From the NCBI RefSeq assembly GCF_007860125.1, contig NZ_SJPW01000002.1, positions 1,093,768 to 1,157,767 of the forward strand: a stretch of DNA of 64,000 nt, in the 5' to 3' direction. The notes under the pieces were generated by a model, which was not told where the DNA came from, made no database searches, and saw only the letters and a list, made by a program, of their open reading frames with translations. The position numbers and the translations under genes were made by a program. Positions 25,443-35,160 of this stretch are shown piece by piece (position 1 is the first letter of the stretch; the number at the start of each line of letters is the position of its first letter). This stretch comes from Rubripirellula tenax (GTDB lineage: Bacteria; Planctomycetota; Planctomycetia; Pirellulales; Pirellulaceae).

Positions 25443-26972
25443 ATGCGAACCTTCGACTGCATCGATTTGTCTCGATCAGTCATGGGCAAACGAACCAAAT
25501 CATCGCAGGCACCCCAGCCATCCGACAAATTGCTCGGGCATCTTGCCAGTCTCGGCATCCCGTCGATCGACGAATACCGAAGCTGGTGCGCCGAGAACGG
25601 CTTTGGTTTGGGACTGAACAAACCCAAGCAGATGCTCGCCCGCGAACGCAATTATCGACGCGATGCGGCGATTCGTGAACGCTCGCTGCGCGTGAAGCGG
25701 CCGTCGAACAAGGAAACGATGTTCGCCATCGCGTTGGGACGAATCAAGCCGAGCGAGGTTGCCGGAATCGCCTATCGCGGAATGGACGAAGTCGTGCGAA
25801 CCTTTGGCGGCGGTAAGGGGCTGACGGTACTGATCGAGCACCTATTTGCCGTTCGTTCGAAGATCGTTGGTGAATCCGAACAGGCGACCCGCTTGGTCGA
25901 CGGCGGTGCCACGCTGATCGAAACGTTGGTGATGGTGGCTGCATCGCAATCGGACTGGCTGCGACCACTCGCCGATTGGCGGCCACGGACCCACAACGCA
26001 AAGCGGCAAATGCAGTCGCTGTTGCGACACCTGTTTGATCGTTTCGGCGAAGTGCCGTTGTTCATGGATCATGCCTGGGCGATCACGCGAGACGCTTCGG
26101 GCAAGCCGCTGGCGGAGGGAATACGATACCGCCGATGCTATGTCGATATGGGACGCGGCCGAAGTCGACGTAAGCTCGATTTTCCCATAGCCTTGACGAA
26201 CTCGATGGCATCATATTTTCGCCAGGCACCGTCCACGCTTTCGATTCCTCAGGCGCTGCGTTGGTCACAAGTGATGGGTATCAGCAGCAATTCGGCGTTG
26301 GCAGCCGAAGTGATGGTTTCCCGATTGGGTGACGGGTTCGAGCACGAAGAATTTTGGCTCACGGTGCTGCACTGGTTGTCTAGCCAGCCGATGCTGGATC
26401 CCGTTCACGTTGGCCCGATCATCGACTACGTCCACAACCGACGCTTCGTTCCGGTGCATACGTTTGATGATCGCAATGGCATGCTAAGCATGACGCTGGC
26501 CGAACCCAACCTGACCATGAAAGGTCGCACGGCGACATCGATGCTGCGCCAAGTGGATGCTTGGCACCGATCGCTGGCCAACAGCAATCGATACCAAATC
26601 GCGAGCTGGAAATCGTCAGCGATCGGCGGTTTTGAAATGACCGAAGGATCGATAGCGGGCGAGAACTTGAAGATTTGGACGATCCGCGAACTTCTGAGCT
26701 CGAAATCACTCACGATCGAAGGACGTAAACTGGGGCATTGTGTCGCGACGTACGCGCGAAGCTGTTCCAACGGCGCGACATCGATCTGGACGATGGAAGT
26801 CGAGACGTTCACCGGCATCGAAAAGCGGGTGACGATCGAAGTCCGACCGGCGACTCGACAGGTTGTCCAAGTGCGCGGTCGACACAACCGCCGAATGACG
26901 GAACAAGAAGGCGGCATCATCCGCCGATGGTGCGTCCAAGCCGGGCTGACGATCAGCAAGTATGCGGGGTGA
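25443..26972 (+). CDS. PcfJ-like domain protein
   Basis: A 509-residue cytoplasmic protein. The C-terminal part carries SLTIEGRKLGHCVATYARSC followed by IWTMEVE and a basic TIEVRP strand, the pattern of the PcfJ family (LxxEGxxxxHCVxxY), known mainly from conjugative plasmids and phages and with no established activity. The N-terminal half is rich in Arg and Lys, with no recognised motif. ATG 25443 is used; ATG 25485 (MGKRTKSSQ) is possible. It lies 48 bases after the ABC ATPase and may be co-transcribed, but the link in function is unclear. Confidence 0.75.
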   Translation: MRTFDCIDLSRSVMGKRTKSSQAPQPSDKLLGHLASLGIPSIDEYRSWCAENGFGLGLNKPKQMLARERNYRRDAAIRERSLRVKRPSNKETMFAIALGRIKPSEVAGIAYRGMDEVVRTFGGGKGLTVLIEHLFAVRSKIVGESEQATRLVDGGATLIETLVMVAASQSDWLRPLADWRPRTHNAKRQMQSLLRHLFDRFGEVPLFMDHAWAITRDASGKPLAEGIRYRRCYVDMGRGRSRRKLDFPIALTNSMASYFRQAPSTLSIPQALRWSQVMGISSNSALAAEVMVSRLGDGFEHEEFWLTVLHWLSSQPMLDPVHVGPIIDYVHNRRFVPVHTFDDRNGMLSMTLAEPNLTMKGRTATSMLRQVDAWHRSLANSNRYQIASWKSSAIGGFEMTEGSIAGENLKIWTIRELLSSKSLTIEGRKLGHCVATYARSCSNGATSIWTMEVETFTGIEKRVTIEVRPATRQVVQVRGRHNRRMTEQEGGIIRRWCVQAGLTISKYAG

Positions 26973-26983
26973 GAACTCGCAGT

Positions 26984-27003
26984 GTCAGGCTGAAAAGCCT
27001 GAC
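26984..27003 (+). terminator. Short hairpin between convergent genes
   Basis: Perfect 8-bp stem GTCAGGCT/AGCCTGAC closing a GAAA tetraloop, followed on the plus strand by GTACTTTT. It sits between the stops of the PcfJ-like gene (26972) and the helicase gene (27010), so it probably ends transcription of the former and may work in both directions. Confidence 0.6.
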
Positions 27004-27009
27004 GTACTT

Positions 27010-28254
27010 TTAGCGACGGCGGGTGACTTTGCGGTGCATCGGGTTGAGCACTTTTCGCAATGGCTTTTCTTCGACCTTTTGCACGACTTCGACGGGCACT
27101 TCGACCGTTTCAAAACCGTCCATCGAATCCCGTTTGAGTTCTTTGTTGATACGCTGCTCGATACTGGTCAACACATCGCCTTCGCCCGGGACCACGAACG
27201 TGTACGCCACTCCGTCGCGGCCCATGCGTCCGGTTCGACCGACACGGTGAACGTAGTCGTCACAATCTTGGGGCACGTCATAGTTGATGATGTGCGAGAT
27301 CGTGCTGATGTCGATTCCCCGGCCGACCACATCGGTCGCGACCAGGACCTTCAGCTTGCGATCACGAAGGCTCTGTAGCACGCGGTCACGTTCGCGTTGT
27401 TGCATGTCCCCGTGCATGGATCCGCAATTGTCAAACGAGCGAGCCAGTTGTCGGTACAAACGGTCTGTGCCTCGTTTGGTACGACAGAACACGATCGCCT
27501 GCTCGGGATTTTCACGCTGGAGCAATCGTTCCAGCAGTTCGCCCTTCTTGTTTTGGGCAACGGTGAAGTAACGCTGCTCAATCGTTTCGACGGACATTTC
27601 GTCTTTACAGCAATCGATCACTTCTGGATCGACCATGTACGATTCGGCAAGACGGCGAACGGTCGGTGGCAAAGTTGCCGACAACAACAGCGTTTGCCGG
27701 TCTCGCGGACATTTCCGCAGGATCCGTTCGATTTGAGGCCGAAAGCCGATGTCCAGCATCCGGTCGGCCTCGTCCAAGACGACACACCAAACCTTGTCGG
27801 TCCGCAGCGATTTTCGTTGCAAGTGATCGTGCAGTCGGCCCGGCGTTCCCACGACGATTTGAACGCCGTTTTCGAGCTGGCGAAGTTGGCCCGTAATATT
27901 TTTCCCTCCGGCTAACACCGCGATCTCAGTGGGTTCGCCCCAAGCCAATCGTTGGGCTTCACGGCCCACTTGGTCGGCAAGCTCACGCGTGGGCACGACA
28001 ATGATCGCTTGCGGGTCGCGGCATTCTTCCAGCGGATCGAGTTGTTCCAAGATCGGAATCGCGAAAGCGGCCGTTTTTCCCGTTCCGGTTCGAGCTTGGC
28101 CAATGACGTCGAGGCCATCGAGCGCTAACGGAATCAGAGCAGTTTGGATGGGGGAAGGGGTTTCAAAACCCGCTTTTTCCAACGCCCGACGCATCACGGG
28201 CGAGAGATCGAGGTCATCAAAGGAGGCGTCGGACGGAGATTTAGGTACGTTCAT
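27010..28254 (-). CDS. DEAD-box ATP-dependent RNA helicase
   Basis: A 414-residue RNA helicase of the RhlE-like group. Q motif FETPSPIQTALIP, motif I ARTGTGKT, Ia PTRELA, Ib TPGR, II DEAD, III SAT, the C-terminal domain with IVFCRTKRGTD, ATDVVGRGID (V) and HRVGRTGRMGR (VI). It unwinds structured RNA, for example in ribosome assembly or mRNA decay. After motif VI there is only a short basic tail ending HRKVTRRR. It is a single gene, convergent with the PcfJ-like gene. Confidence 0.96.
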   Translation of the reverse strand: MNVPKSPSDASFDDLDLSPVMRRALEKAGFETPSPIQTALIPLALDGLDVIGQARTGTGKTAAFAIPILEQLDPLEECRDPQAIIVVPTRELADQVGREAQRLAWGEPTEIAVLAGGKNITGQLRQLENGVQIVVGTPGRLHDHLQRKSLRTDKVWCVVLDEADRMLDIGFRPQIERILRKCPRDRQTLLLSATLPPTVRRLAESYMVDPEVIDCCKDEMSVETIEQRYFTVAQNKKGELLERLLQRENPEQAIVFCRTKRGTDRLYRQLARSFDNCGSMHGDMQQRERDRVLQSLRDRKLKVLVATDVVGRGIDISTISHIINYDVPQDCDDYVHRVGRTGRMGRDGVAYTFVVPGEGDVLTSIEQRINKELKRDSMDGFETVEVPVEVVQKVEEKPLRKVLNPMHRKVTRRR

Positions 28255-28308
28255 CCCGCAAGTGTAACGCGATTTAGGCGATCGGACTACGCGGGAATGC
28301 GGGAACGC

Positions 28309-29289
28309 CTAGGTTGCTCGGCCCGCCGCCGCCCGTTTGGCTGCATAGCGTTTGACGGCTTCATCCGCAACCACGCCGCCCAGAATCACGGCGCCGATGA
28401 CGGCGTATTCAATGTTGGTGGGAATCCAATCGACCAGGGTGATCGTATTCTTCAGGACCTGCATCACCGCCGCGCCAATCACCACACCGATGATCGTTCC
28501 CTCGCCGCCGCGAAGCGAACAGCCACCCAGAACCGCGCCGGCGATCGCATAGAGTTCGTAAAAGTTCCCAAAGTCGACTGGCTGAGCGCTGCCCACGTCG
28601 AGCACAAACAACATCCCCCCCAAACCGCTAAGCCCCGCACAAATCACGTAGGCTAACACCGTGATGCGATCGGTATTGATGCCGCTTAGCCGCGTCGCCG
28701 TTTCGTTGCGTCCCAGCGCCAGCATGTAGCGACCGTAGACCGTGAAGTTCAAAAGCAGAATCGCCAGCACCGCGATCACCAACAAAATCACGCACGGCAT
28801 CGGGATGCCAAAATCGGTCCCCGGCAAGCTGATTTGACCCTGCGACAACCATCGCAGGGATTGATAGTCGCCTTTGAATCCTTGGGTTTGATCCTGGACG
28901 ATCCCACGGGTCAGTCCGCGATAGAACAGCAAGCCGCACAAAGTCACCACAAACGGCTGCAGCTTTAGCTTGGTGATCAGCGTGCCATGCAGTATCCCAA
29001 TGCCAATCGATAGCGCCGCCACGATCGCCAATGTCACGGGAACCGAAAATCCTTGGTCGACCAACATCCACGGCAACAGGCAACCGACCAAACAGACCAT
29101 CGACCCGATTGAAAGGTCGATTCCCGCGGTGATGATGACGAACGCCGCACCGATCGACAAAATACCGAACAGAGCGCTGCGTCGGAGCAGATTCTCGATG
29201 TTGTACTGGGTCAAAAACCGATCGCTCATCAGCGCCGTCATCACACAGATGAAGATCAGAAGCCCGAGGATGCCGAGTATTTTTTTCAT
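28309..29289 (-). CDS. Sugar ABC transporter permease, RbsC-like
   Basis: A 326-residue membrane protein with about ten helices. It begins with KKILGILGLLIFICVMTALM and has the family segments IITAGIDLSIGSMVCLVG and ALGRNETATRLSGINTDR, the cytoplasmic loop that contacts the ATPase, and GGEGTIIGVVIGAAVMQVL. Third gene of an RbsB-RbsA-RbsC type operon, overlapping the ATPase stop by four bases. Likely imports ribose or a related monosaccharide or polyol; the exact sugar cannot be told. Confidence 0.94.
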   Translation of the reverse strand: MKKILGILGLLIFICVMTALMSDRFLTQYNIENLLRRSALFGILSIGAAFVIITAGIDLSIGSMVCLVGCLLPWMLVDQGFSVPVTLAIVAALSIGIGILHGTLITKLKLQPFVVTLCGLLFYRGLTRGIVQDQTQGFKGDYQSLRWLSQGQISLPGTDFGIPMPCVILLVIAVLAILLLNFTVYGRYMLALGRNETATRLSGINTDRITVLAYVICAGLSGLGGMLFVLDVGSAQPVDFGNFYELYAIAGAVLGGCSLRGGEGTIIGVVIGAAVMQVLKNTITLVDWIPTNIEYAVIGAVILGGVVADEAVKRYAAKRAAAGRAT

Positions 29290-30800
29290 GAGTTGCTGCC
29301 AGTCGCCAATTGCATGATCGTTTCTTCGTCGAATCGGTCGCGAGTCAGTTCGCCGGTGATGCGGCCTTCGTGCATCACCAACATGCGGTCGGACATCGAC
29401 ATCACTTCTTCCATTTCACTGCTGACGAACAGGATCGCCACACCACGCTGAGCCAACTCTTCCATTAACCGATAAATTTCTTGCTTGGCGCCGATGTCGA
29501 CACCGCGAGTCGGTTCGTCCATCAATAGCACTTTCGGATTCATCGACAACCATTTGCCGATCACGACCTTCTGTTGATTCCCGCCCGACAGAAACTGAAC
29601 CGCCAATCGATCGTTGGCCGCTTTGATGTTCATTTCCGCAATCATCTTGTCCGAATCAACGCGTTCTTGATGCCGGTTCATCCATCCGCCGAAACCTTGG
29701 TGGCGTGCCAGTCCCGGTAAACCGACGTTGGTTCGGATGCCTGATTCCAAAATCAAGCCTTCCGTCTTTCGATCCTCGGGCACCAGCGCCATCCCCGCAT
29801 CGATCGCACCGCGACAATTCATCGGCGCAACCGTCACTCCATCCACCGAAACCGTACCCGCGACCGGGCGGTCCACACCAAAGATCGCACGCAGCGTTTC
29901 CGTTCGTCCGGCACCGACCAGGCCCGCCAAACCGACCATCTCGCCGGCGCGAATTTCGAAGCTTGACGAATGCTTGGGCCACATGAGTGTTCGCAAACCG
30001 TTGACGCGAAGCACGGGGGTCCCGATCGGGTGCTCGGTTCGAGCATAGAACTGAGAAATATCACGACCGACCATCCGCGATACCATCGCATCATGATTGA
30101 TTTCGTCGCGTTGGAGTCCGCCGGCGTTTTGGCCGTCACGAAGCACGCTGACTCGATCCGCCAGACGCTGAATCTCTCGCAAGCGGTGCGAAATGTAGAT
30201 GACCGTCACGCCGCGACCGCGCAGATTTTCGATGACTTTGAAGAGAGCCTCGGCTTCGTGCTGGGACAGACTGCTGGTCGGTTCGTCCATGATCAACACG
30301 CCAGCGTCGACGGACAACGCTTTGGCGATCTCGACCAATTGTTGCAACCCGATCGTCAGATCGCGGACCAAGGTGCGCGGCTCGATCTCTAGCCCCACCA
30401 TCGACAAGAATTTGCGAGACTCGTTCTCGATCCGTCGAAAATCGATCAGTCCGAAGCGAGTCGGTTCGCGGCCGAGGAAGATATTGGCGCCGACGTCCAG
30501 ATTGTCGGCCAGGTTCAATTCTTGGTGGATCAGCGCGATGCCCTGGTCCAACGCCGTTTCGACCGAATCGATGACGACCGGTTGTCCGTCGACCAAAACC
30601 TGGCCCTCGTCGGGTGGTTGCACACCGGCCAAAATTTTCATCATCGTGCTTTTGCCAGCACCGTTTTCGCCGATGACCGCGTGAACTTCACCCGGACGAA
30701 AATCGAGCGACACATCCGCCAGCGCCGTCACTCCGGCGAAACGCTTGGTGATGTTTCGGACTTCGAGCCGCGTTTCCGATGGACCGGTCACCGGGATCAC
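29286..30800 (-). CDS. Sugar ABC transporter ATP-binding protein, RbsA-like
   Basis: A 504-residue protein with two tandem ATPase domains. The first has Walker A GENGAGKST, signature region IGLQQLVEIAKAL and Walker B VLIMDEPTSSL. The second has a degenerate Walker A (GLVGAGRTETL), signature FLSGGNQQKVVIGKWL and Walker B VLLMDEPTRGVD, as in all RbsA/MglA/XylG proteins. It powers import through the permease encoded next, and its start overlaps the binding protein gene by four bases. Confidence 0.95.
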   Translation of the reverse strand: MIPVTGPSETRLEVRNITKRFAGVTALADVSLDFRPGEVHAVIGENGAGKSTMMKILAGVQPPDEGQVLVDGQPVVIDSVETALDQGIALIHQELNLADNLDVGANIFLGREPTRFGLIDFRRIENESRKFLSMVGLEIEPRTLVRDLTIGLQQLVEIAKALSVDAGVLIMDEPTSSLSQHEAEALFKVIENLRGRGVTVIYISHRLREIQRLADRVSVLRDGQNAGGLQRDEINHDAMVSRMVGRDISQFYARTEHPIGTPVLRVNGLRTLMWPKHSSSFEIRAGEMVGLAGLVGAGRTETLRAIFGVDRPVAGTVSVDGVTVAPMNCRGAIDAGMALVPEDRKTEGLILESGIRTNVGLPGLARHQGFGGWMNRHQERVDSDKMIAEMNIKAANDRLAVQFLSGGNQQKVVIGKWLSMNPKVLLMDEPTRGVDIGAKQEIYRLMEELAQRGVAILFVSSEMEEVMSMSDRMLVMHEGRITGELTRDRFDEETIMQLATGSNS

Positions 30801-31846
30801 TCTTCACCCAGGTTCTTTTTCAACTCGGCCCAATACTCGTCCACGTTGTCACGTCGAATTTGACGTGCGGGAATGTTCAAGAATCCGTTCTCGGGAATTT
30901 CCAACTCGGCCAACGACTTGCCTTGGGTCAGTCCCGCCAGCACCCGGACCGATTGACGACCGTACTCGAAGGGATTTTGCACAATGGTTCCGTGCACGTG
31001 GCCGTCGACGATCCCTTTCAGAGTTTCGTCGGCCTCGTCGAAGGCGATGACCTTGATCTTTCCCAATTTGCCGGCTTGTCCAAGCGCTTCCAACATCAGC
31101 GGCGGGTTATAGGCAAACAGTCCCACCATGCAGACCAGATCGCTGTGCCGAGACATCGCATCTTCGGCGTTCGCTTTGCCTTGGGCGCGGTCGAATTGGT
31201 CGGTGAACGTGCCGACCAGGTGCCATTTGCCTTCTTTAATTTCGGCGTCCGGAGGATCAAAACGCGACGAGTCCTCGCTGCGTCCCAGAATTTCGTCGAT
31301 CACGCCTTGGCGACGACGACGCGCGTTGTCTTGTTCAAGCCGACCAACAAAGATTGCTACCTTGCCGCCGTCGGGCAACGCTTCGGCAATCAGTTGTCCA
31401 CACATGCGACCTGCCAAATAGTTGTCCATCCCGATGTAACATTCGCGATTGGATGCGGGCGCATCGCTGTCGTGGGTGATGACGTGTGAGTACTTCGCCG
31501 CTTCGTTGATCAGTTCGGTTTGGTTGTCCGGATCGATGGGACTGATCGCGATCCCATCGGTGCCCTTGGTGATCAAATCTTCGATCATTCGCTTTTGGTC
31601 ACCAATGCCTTCGGCCGGCATCAACACATCCACATCGGCGCCGAACTCTTCACCGGCTTGGCGGACACCCGATTCGGCAATGACCCAGAAAGACGCGACA
31701 CCATTGGTGACGTATGCCACCGACGGACGATCCGCCGTCACGCCCGCGGTTCCCGGCTTCGAATCCGTTGACGAAGAGCTACAACCGGCAAAGCCGAACA
31801 AGGTCGCGGAGAATGCGATTGCGCAAACGGCCAGGAATCGTTTCAT
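30797..31846 (-). CDS. Sugar-binding lipoprotein of the RbsB type
   Basis: A 349-residue periplasmic binding protein. The signal ends in the lipobox FAGC with Cys22, followed by a Ser-rich linker, so it is a membrane-anchored lipoprotein, unlike the free periplasmic RbsB of enterobacteria. The periplasmic-binding fold is visible from PSVAYVTNGVASFWVIAESG through ITKGTDGIAISPIDPDNQTEL, CYIGMDNYLAGRMCGQLIAEAL and KVIAFDEADETLKGIVDG. First gene of the operon, with ATGA overlaps to the next two. It is transcribed divergently from the histidine kinase gene. Confidence 0.93.
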   Translation of the reverse strand: MKRFLAVCAIAFSATLFGFAGCSSSSTDSKPGTAGVTADRPSVAYVTNGVASFWVIAESGVRQAGEEFGADVDVLMPAEGIGDQKRMIEDLITKGTDGIAISPIDPDNQTELINEAAKYSHVITHDSDAPASNRECYIGMDNYLAGRMCGQLIAEALPDGGKVAIFVGRLEQDNARRRRQGVIDEILGRSEDSSRFDPPDAEIKEGKWHLVGTFTDQFDRAQGKANAEDAMSRHSDLVCMVGLFAYNPPLMLEALGQAGKLGKIKVIAFDEADETLKGIVDGHVHGTIVQNPFEYGRQSVRVLAGLTQGKSLAELEIPENGFLNIPARQIRRDNVDEYWAELKKNLGEE

Positions 31847-32071
31847 GGTCTGCTTTGATGAGAGTAGCGGTTAGTCCGATGGAACAGAGTTTAGGTGGGG
31901 CCGCAGCGCGTCGCAAGCATCAGGACCCAGCCAATCGCCGTCGCTCACCATGCCGTCGCACTCACACCGTTACTGCCCGCACGACCCATGCATCGCCTAT
32001 TTGCGACGCGATTCGCGACGATCGCGGTTGAACGTGACCGGAAAGGCTTTGGGCTTGGATGCCGATGGACG

Positions 32072-33607
32072 ATGAGATCGATAACGACGACTTTCGTCCC
32101 AGTATGCATCGCAGGAGAGTTTGAATTGGCCACATCGCAACCATCCACCGGACGCCTCGGCTTGGCTCGCTCGCATCGTCGCCCCGGCATGGAGCAGATG
32201 CTCGCACAATCTGCGTCGCCCAATGAAACCGATGCGGCGGCTCGCGTGATCAGCGAAACCGCTCACGACTTGCTTGCGCCACTAACATCGGTGCGTGAAG
32301 CGATCCGGTTGGTTCGCGATGGCGACCTCGGCTCGATCGCCCCAGGCCAACAAGACTGCTTGTCCGCCGCGATCGACCAATGCAACTGCATCGATCAAAT
32401 GATTGGAGAGATGGTGCAATTAGAACGCCTGAGAACCGGTACGCCCCGAGCCAACCGGAGTTGGGTCGGCATCAGCCAAATTCGTCGACTTGTCGATGAA
32501 TCGATCCGACCTTGGGCAGAACCTCGCAACATCGATGTGCTTTGGGATTTAGCCGATGAAGAAGCCTCGGTTGTCTTTGCCGACCAATCGATGATCCGAC
32601 GATTGATCGTCAACCTGGTCACCAATGCCATTCGGGCCAGCCGCGAAGGCACTTGCATTTTGATTCGTTTGATGCGAGCGAAAAGCGACGAGACGATTTG
32701 CTGGACCGTGATCGATCAAGGTGTCGGAATCAGCGAAAGAGACATCAACCTGATCGCTGATCGGCAAGTCTCCTTCGCCGGAGGCGAGGGCTTGGGACTC
32801 TCGATTTGTCGGCAACTGGCTGCTGTCCATTTTTCCCCCCTACAAATTCGATCGCGTTTGGGCGTCGGCACCGAAGTCAGTTTCTTAACGCCAGCGTCGG
32901 GCCCTCGATCCGTCGCATCGGCGTGGTCACGCTTTCGTGTCGCCGCGCGCATCGCCCAACAGGGTCCGTTGCAAAAACCCGTCCAACGCACGGGCGTTCG
33001 CGCCGTTCGATCGGCGGCTGAAATACAACCGGTCGGCGGCGAGAATCGCGTCCGACTGGATCCACCGTCGGTGGCGATCGAGATCTCACACGAAACGACC
33101 AAGCCACGTTGCGAAGACCGCTTGGCGGCCGGAGTGGTGACGTTGGGCGCAACGGTGTCTCGCGAGGCGGCCGACGCATTTGACCAATTGTTGCAGTCAC
33201 ATTTGCAAATGTACGAATTGGTGTACCGTACCGACACGCGGCGATGGGTGTGGGTTTTGGACTGTGATGCCCACGGAATTGACAATCGGATCACGTCGAT
33301 CACCAGCGCTGCCAGCGCAGAAATCGGTGGCGTGCGGATGGCTTGGTCGGCTCCGCAAATGATTCCCATCGACGAGCGGCGAACCGAATCGCGGATCGCC
33401 GATCTGATGGTCCGCGAATCGTTGGCGGCATCGACGTCATCACGCGTTTCGGATCAAAACGAAGTCCGCCTGGGCTCGTCACCGATTGTCCATTCAGAAT
33501 CCGCCGCGGTGAGGTTGGACGTCGAACTGCGACGACTGGGCGAACAAATGCGAGGACAGACCCATCGAATTCGCGCACAAGCCCGCAGCTTGCGACCGAA
33601 CGCCTAG
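32072..33607 (+). CDS. Sensor histidine kinase with a large unassigned C-terminal region
   Basis: About 511 residues. The H-box is SETAHDLLAPLTSVREAIRLV, followed by a HATPase_c domain with N-box LVTNAIRASREG, G1 DQGVGISE and G2 GGEGLGLSICRQLA. There is no obvious sensing domain, membrane helix or PAS domain ahead of the H-box, so it is likely cytosolic. Beyond the ATPase domain come some 240 residues without a recognised fold (LAAGVVTLGATVSREAADAF, YRTDTRRWVWVLDCDAHG). The start is uncertain: the frame is open from a GTG at 31895, ATG 31988 and ATG 32072. No response regulator gene is adjacent. Divergent from the sugar transporter operon, which suggests but does not prove a regulatory link. 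Confidence 0.78.
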   Translation: MRSITTTFVPVCIAGEFELATSQPSTGRLGLARSHRRPGMEQMLAQSASPNETDAAARVISETAHDLLAPLTSVREAIRLVRDGDLGSIAPGQQDCLSAAIDQCNCIDQMIGEMVQLERLRTGTPRANRSWVGISQIRRLVDESIRPWAEPRNIDVLWDLADEEASVVFADQSMIRRLIVNLVTNAIRASREGTCILIRLMRAKSDETICWTVIDQGVGISERDINLIADRQVSFAGGEGLGLSICRQLAAVHFSPLQIRSRLGVGTEVSFLTPASGPRSVASAWSRFRVAARIAQQGPLQKPVQRTGVRAVRSAAEIQPVGGENRVRLDPPSVAIEISHETTKPRCEDRLAAGVVTLGATVSREAADAFDQLLQSHLQMYELVYRTDTRRWVWVLDCDAHGIDNRITSITSAASAEIGGVRMAWSAPQMIPIDERRTESRIADLMVRESLAASTSSRVSDQNEVRLGSSPIVHSESAAVRLDVELRRLGEQMRGQTHRIRAQARSLRPNA

Positions 33608-33665
33608 CGCTCGTCGGAGCCGAACCTCGCTGGTTCACGATGGTATCGATTCGTTATGATCGGCC

Positions 33666-34991
33666 ATGCCTGATACCGAATCCCTTGCTGCTCGAATCGC
33701 TGACCGCATCCGTCCCGGCGAGATGTCGTCGGTCGTTTGGGCGACGGCGTGGTTCTTCTTTATTTTGCTGGGCTATCTGATCGTTCGCCCCGTCCGTGAA
33801 ACGATGGGCAGTATCGGTGGTACGCGCCAGCTTCAGGGTTTGATGGCGGTCACGTTCGTCGCCATGCTGGTCGCCGTACCGATTTACTCGGCGTTGGTGG
33901 CGAGGCTTCCCCGACGATGGTTGGTGAGGGTTGTCTTTCACTTTTTCGCAGCGTGCCTGTTCGCGTTTTTTGTGTTGATGCGAATCGATCACGAAAGCAC
34001 GCAAGTCTGGACGGCTCGCGCCTTCTTTGTCTGGGTCAACGTCTTCGCCTTTTTTGCCACCAGTGTTTTCTGGAGCGTGTTAGCGGACCTGTTCACTAGC
34101 GAGCAAGGCAAGCGACTGTTCGGACTGGTCGCGGCTGGCGGCACCGCTGGCGCGATCACCGGTTCAATCATCACCAGCCGGCTTGCCGGTGTGCTGTCGA
34201 CCAGTTGGCTGCTACTGATTCCGATCGTGATGCTGGAAGTCGGTTTGGCGTGCGCGTGGCGATTGGAAAAACAGATTGCGAAGCGACCGCTTTCCCCCGA
34301 TCGCTACGCCCCCGCTGGTGATGACAAGCCGACCGGCGGCGGATTGATGAGCGGCATCACTCAGGTTTTTCAGTCACGCTATCTGGCGACGATTTGCGTG
34401 TTTCTGTTGTGCGCCCAGGCTTGCGGGACGCAGCTGTATTTTGAACAAGCTGAAATCGTCAACGCAACGATCGAAACGAAGGAAGAGCGGACGCAACTGT
34501 TCGCTCACTTGGATCTCGGTGCCCAAGTGCTAACGCTGCTGACTCAGGCACTGTTGTCGAGCGTGATCCTACGACGATTCGGCGTTGCGGTTACGTTAGT
34601 CATCCTGCCGATCGTCTATGCGGTTGGCTTCGCATCGCTTGCGTTCCATCCGACATTGGCAACCTTGATGGTCACCATGATAGCCACGCGGGCAACGGGG
34701 TATGGCATCACGGTACCGGCGCGAGAAGTCTTGTTTACCGTCGTCAGCCGTGAAGAGAAATACAAGTCCAAGAGCTTCATCGATACGGTGGTGATGCGCG
34801 GCGGCGACGCGATGTCTGGACAGATATTCGGTTCGCTGCGCGCGATCGGATTCAGCTTCGCGGCACTTAACTTGGCAGTGCTGCCCGCCGTCGGCATCTG
34901 GGCCTACGTGGCGATGCGGTTGGGGAAGCAGCAAAAGGAACGGCAGGACCAGCAGCAACCCCTTGTCGAACAGTCGAGCGAACAGAGCTGA
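33666..34991 (+). CDS. 12-TM transporter, MFS or nucleotide-exchanger-like
   Basis: A 441-residue polytopic protein with about 12 helices. Its opening helix FFFILLGYLIVRPVRETMG, the loop ATSVFWSVLADLFTSEQGKRLFG and the next segment LVAAGGTAGAITGSIIT are like the ADP/ATP (Npt/Tlc) exchanger family and related MFS proteins. The C-terminus is a Gln-rich cytoplasmic tail. In obligate intracellular bacteria true Npt proteins import host ATP; free-living relatives have unknown substrates, so only general solute transport can be stated. Stands alone, 58 bases after the histidine kinase gene and on the same strand. Confidence 0.75.
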   Translation: MPDTESLAARIADRIRPGEMSSVVWATAWFFFILLGYLIVRPVRETMGSIGGTRQLQGLMAVTFVAMLVAVPIYSALVARLPRRWLVRVVFHFFAACLFAFFVLMRIDHESTQVWTARAFFVWVNVFAFFATSVFWSVLADLFTSEQGKRLFGLVAAGGTAGAITGSIITSRLAGVLSTSWLLLIPIVMLEVGLACAWRLEKQIAKRPLSPDRYAPAGDDKPTGGGLMSGITQVFQSRYLATICVFLLCAQACGTQLYFEQAEIVNATIETKEERTQLFAHLDLGAQVLTLLTQALLSSVILRRFGVAVTLVILPIVYAVGFASLAFHPTLATLMVTMIATRATGYGITVPAREVLFTVVSREEKYKSKSFIDTVVMRGGDAMSGQIFGSLRAIGFSFAALNLAVLPAVGIWAYVAMRLGKQQKERQDQQQPLVEQSSEQS

Positions 34992-35160
34992 AAACCAGTT
35001 TGCGAAGGACTGCTTCGGCGACCGAAGATTGCCCATCGACGAGATGACATCACGAGTCATCCAAACGGCCCGCTTTCGTCCCAAGGGGCTGTTTTTCGGT
35101 TTCCCAACGATGCTGGGCGGCATCAAAGGCGGCGCCGAACGGATGCACCCATGAACGTGG

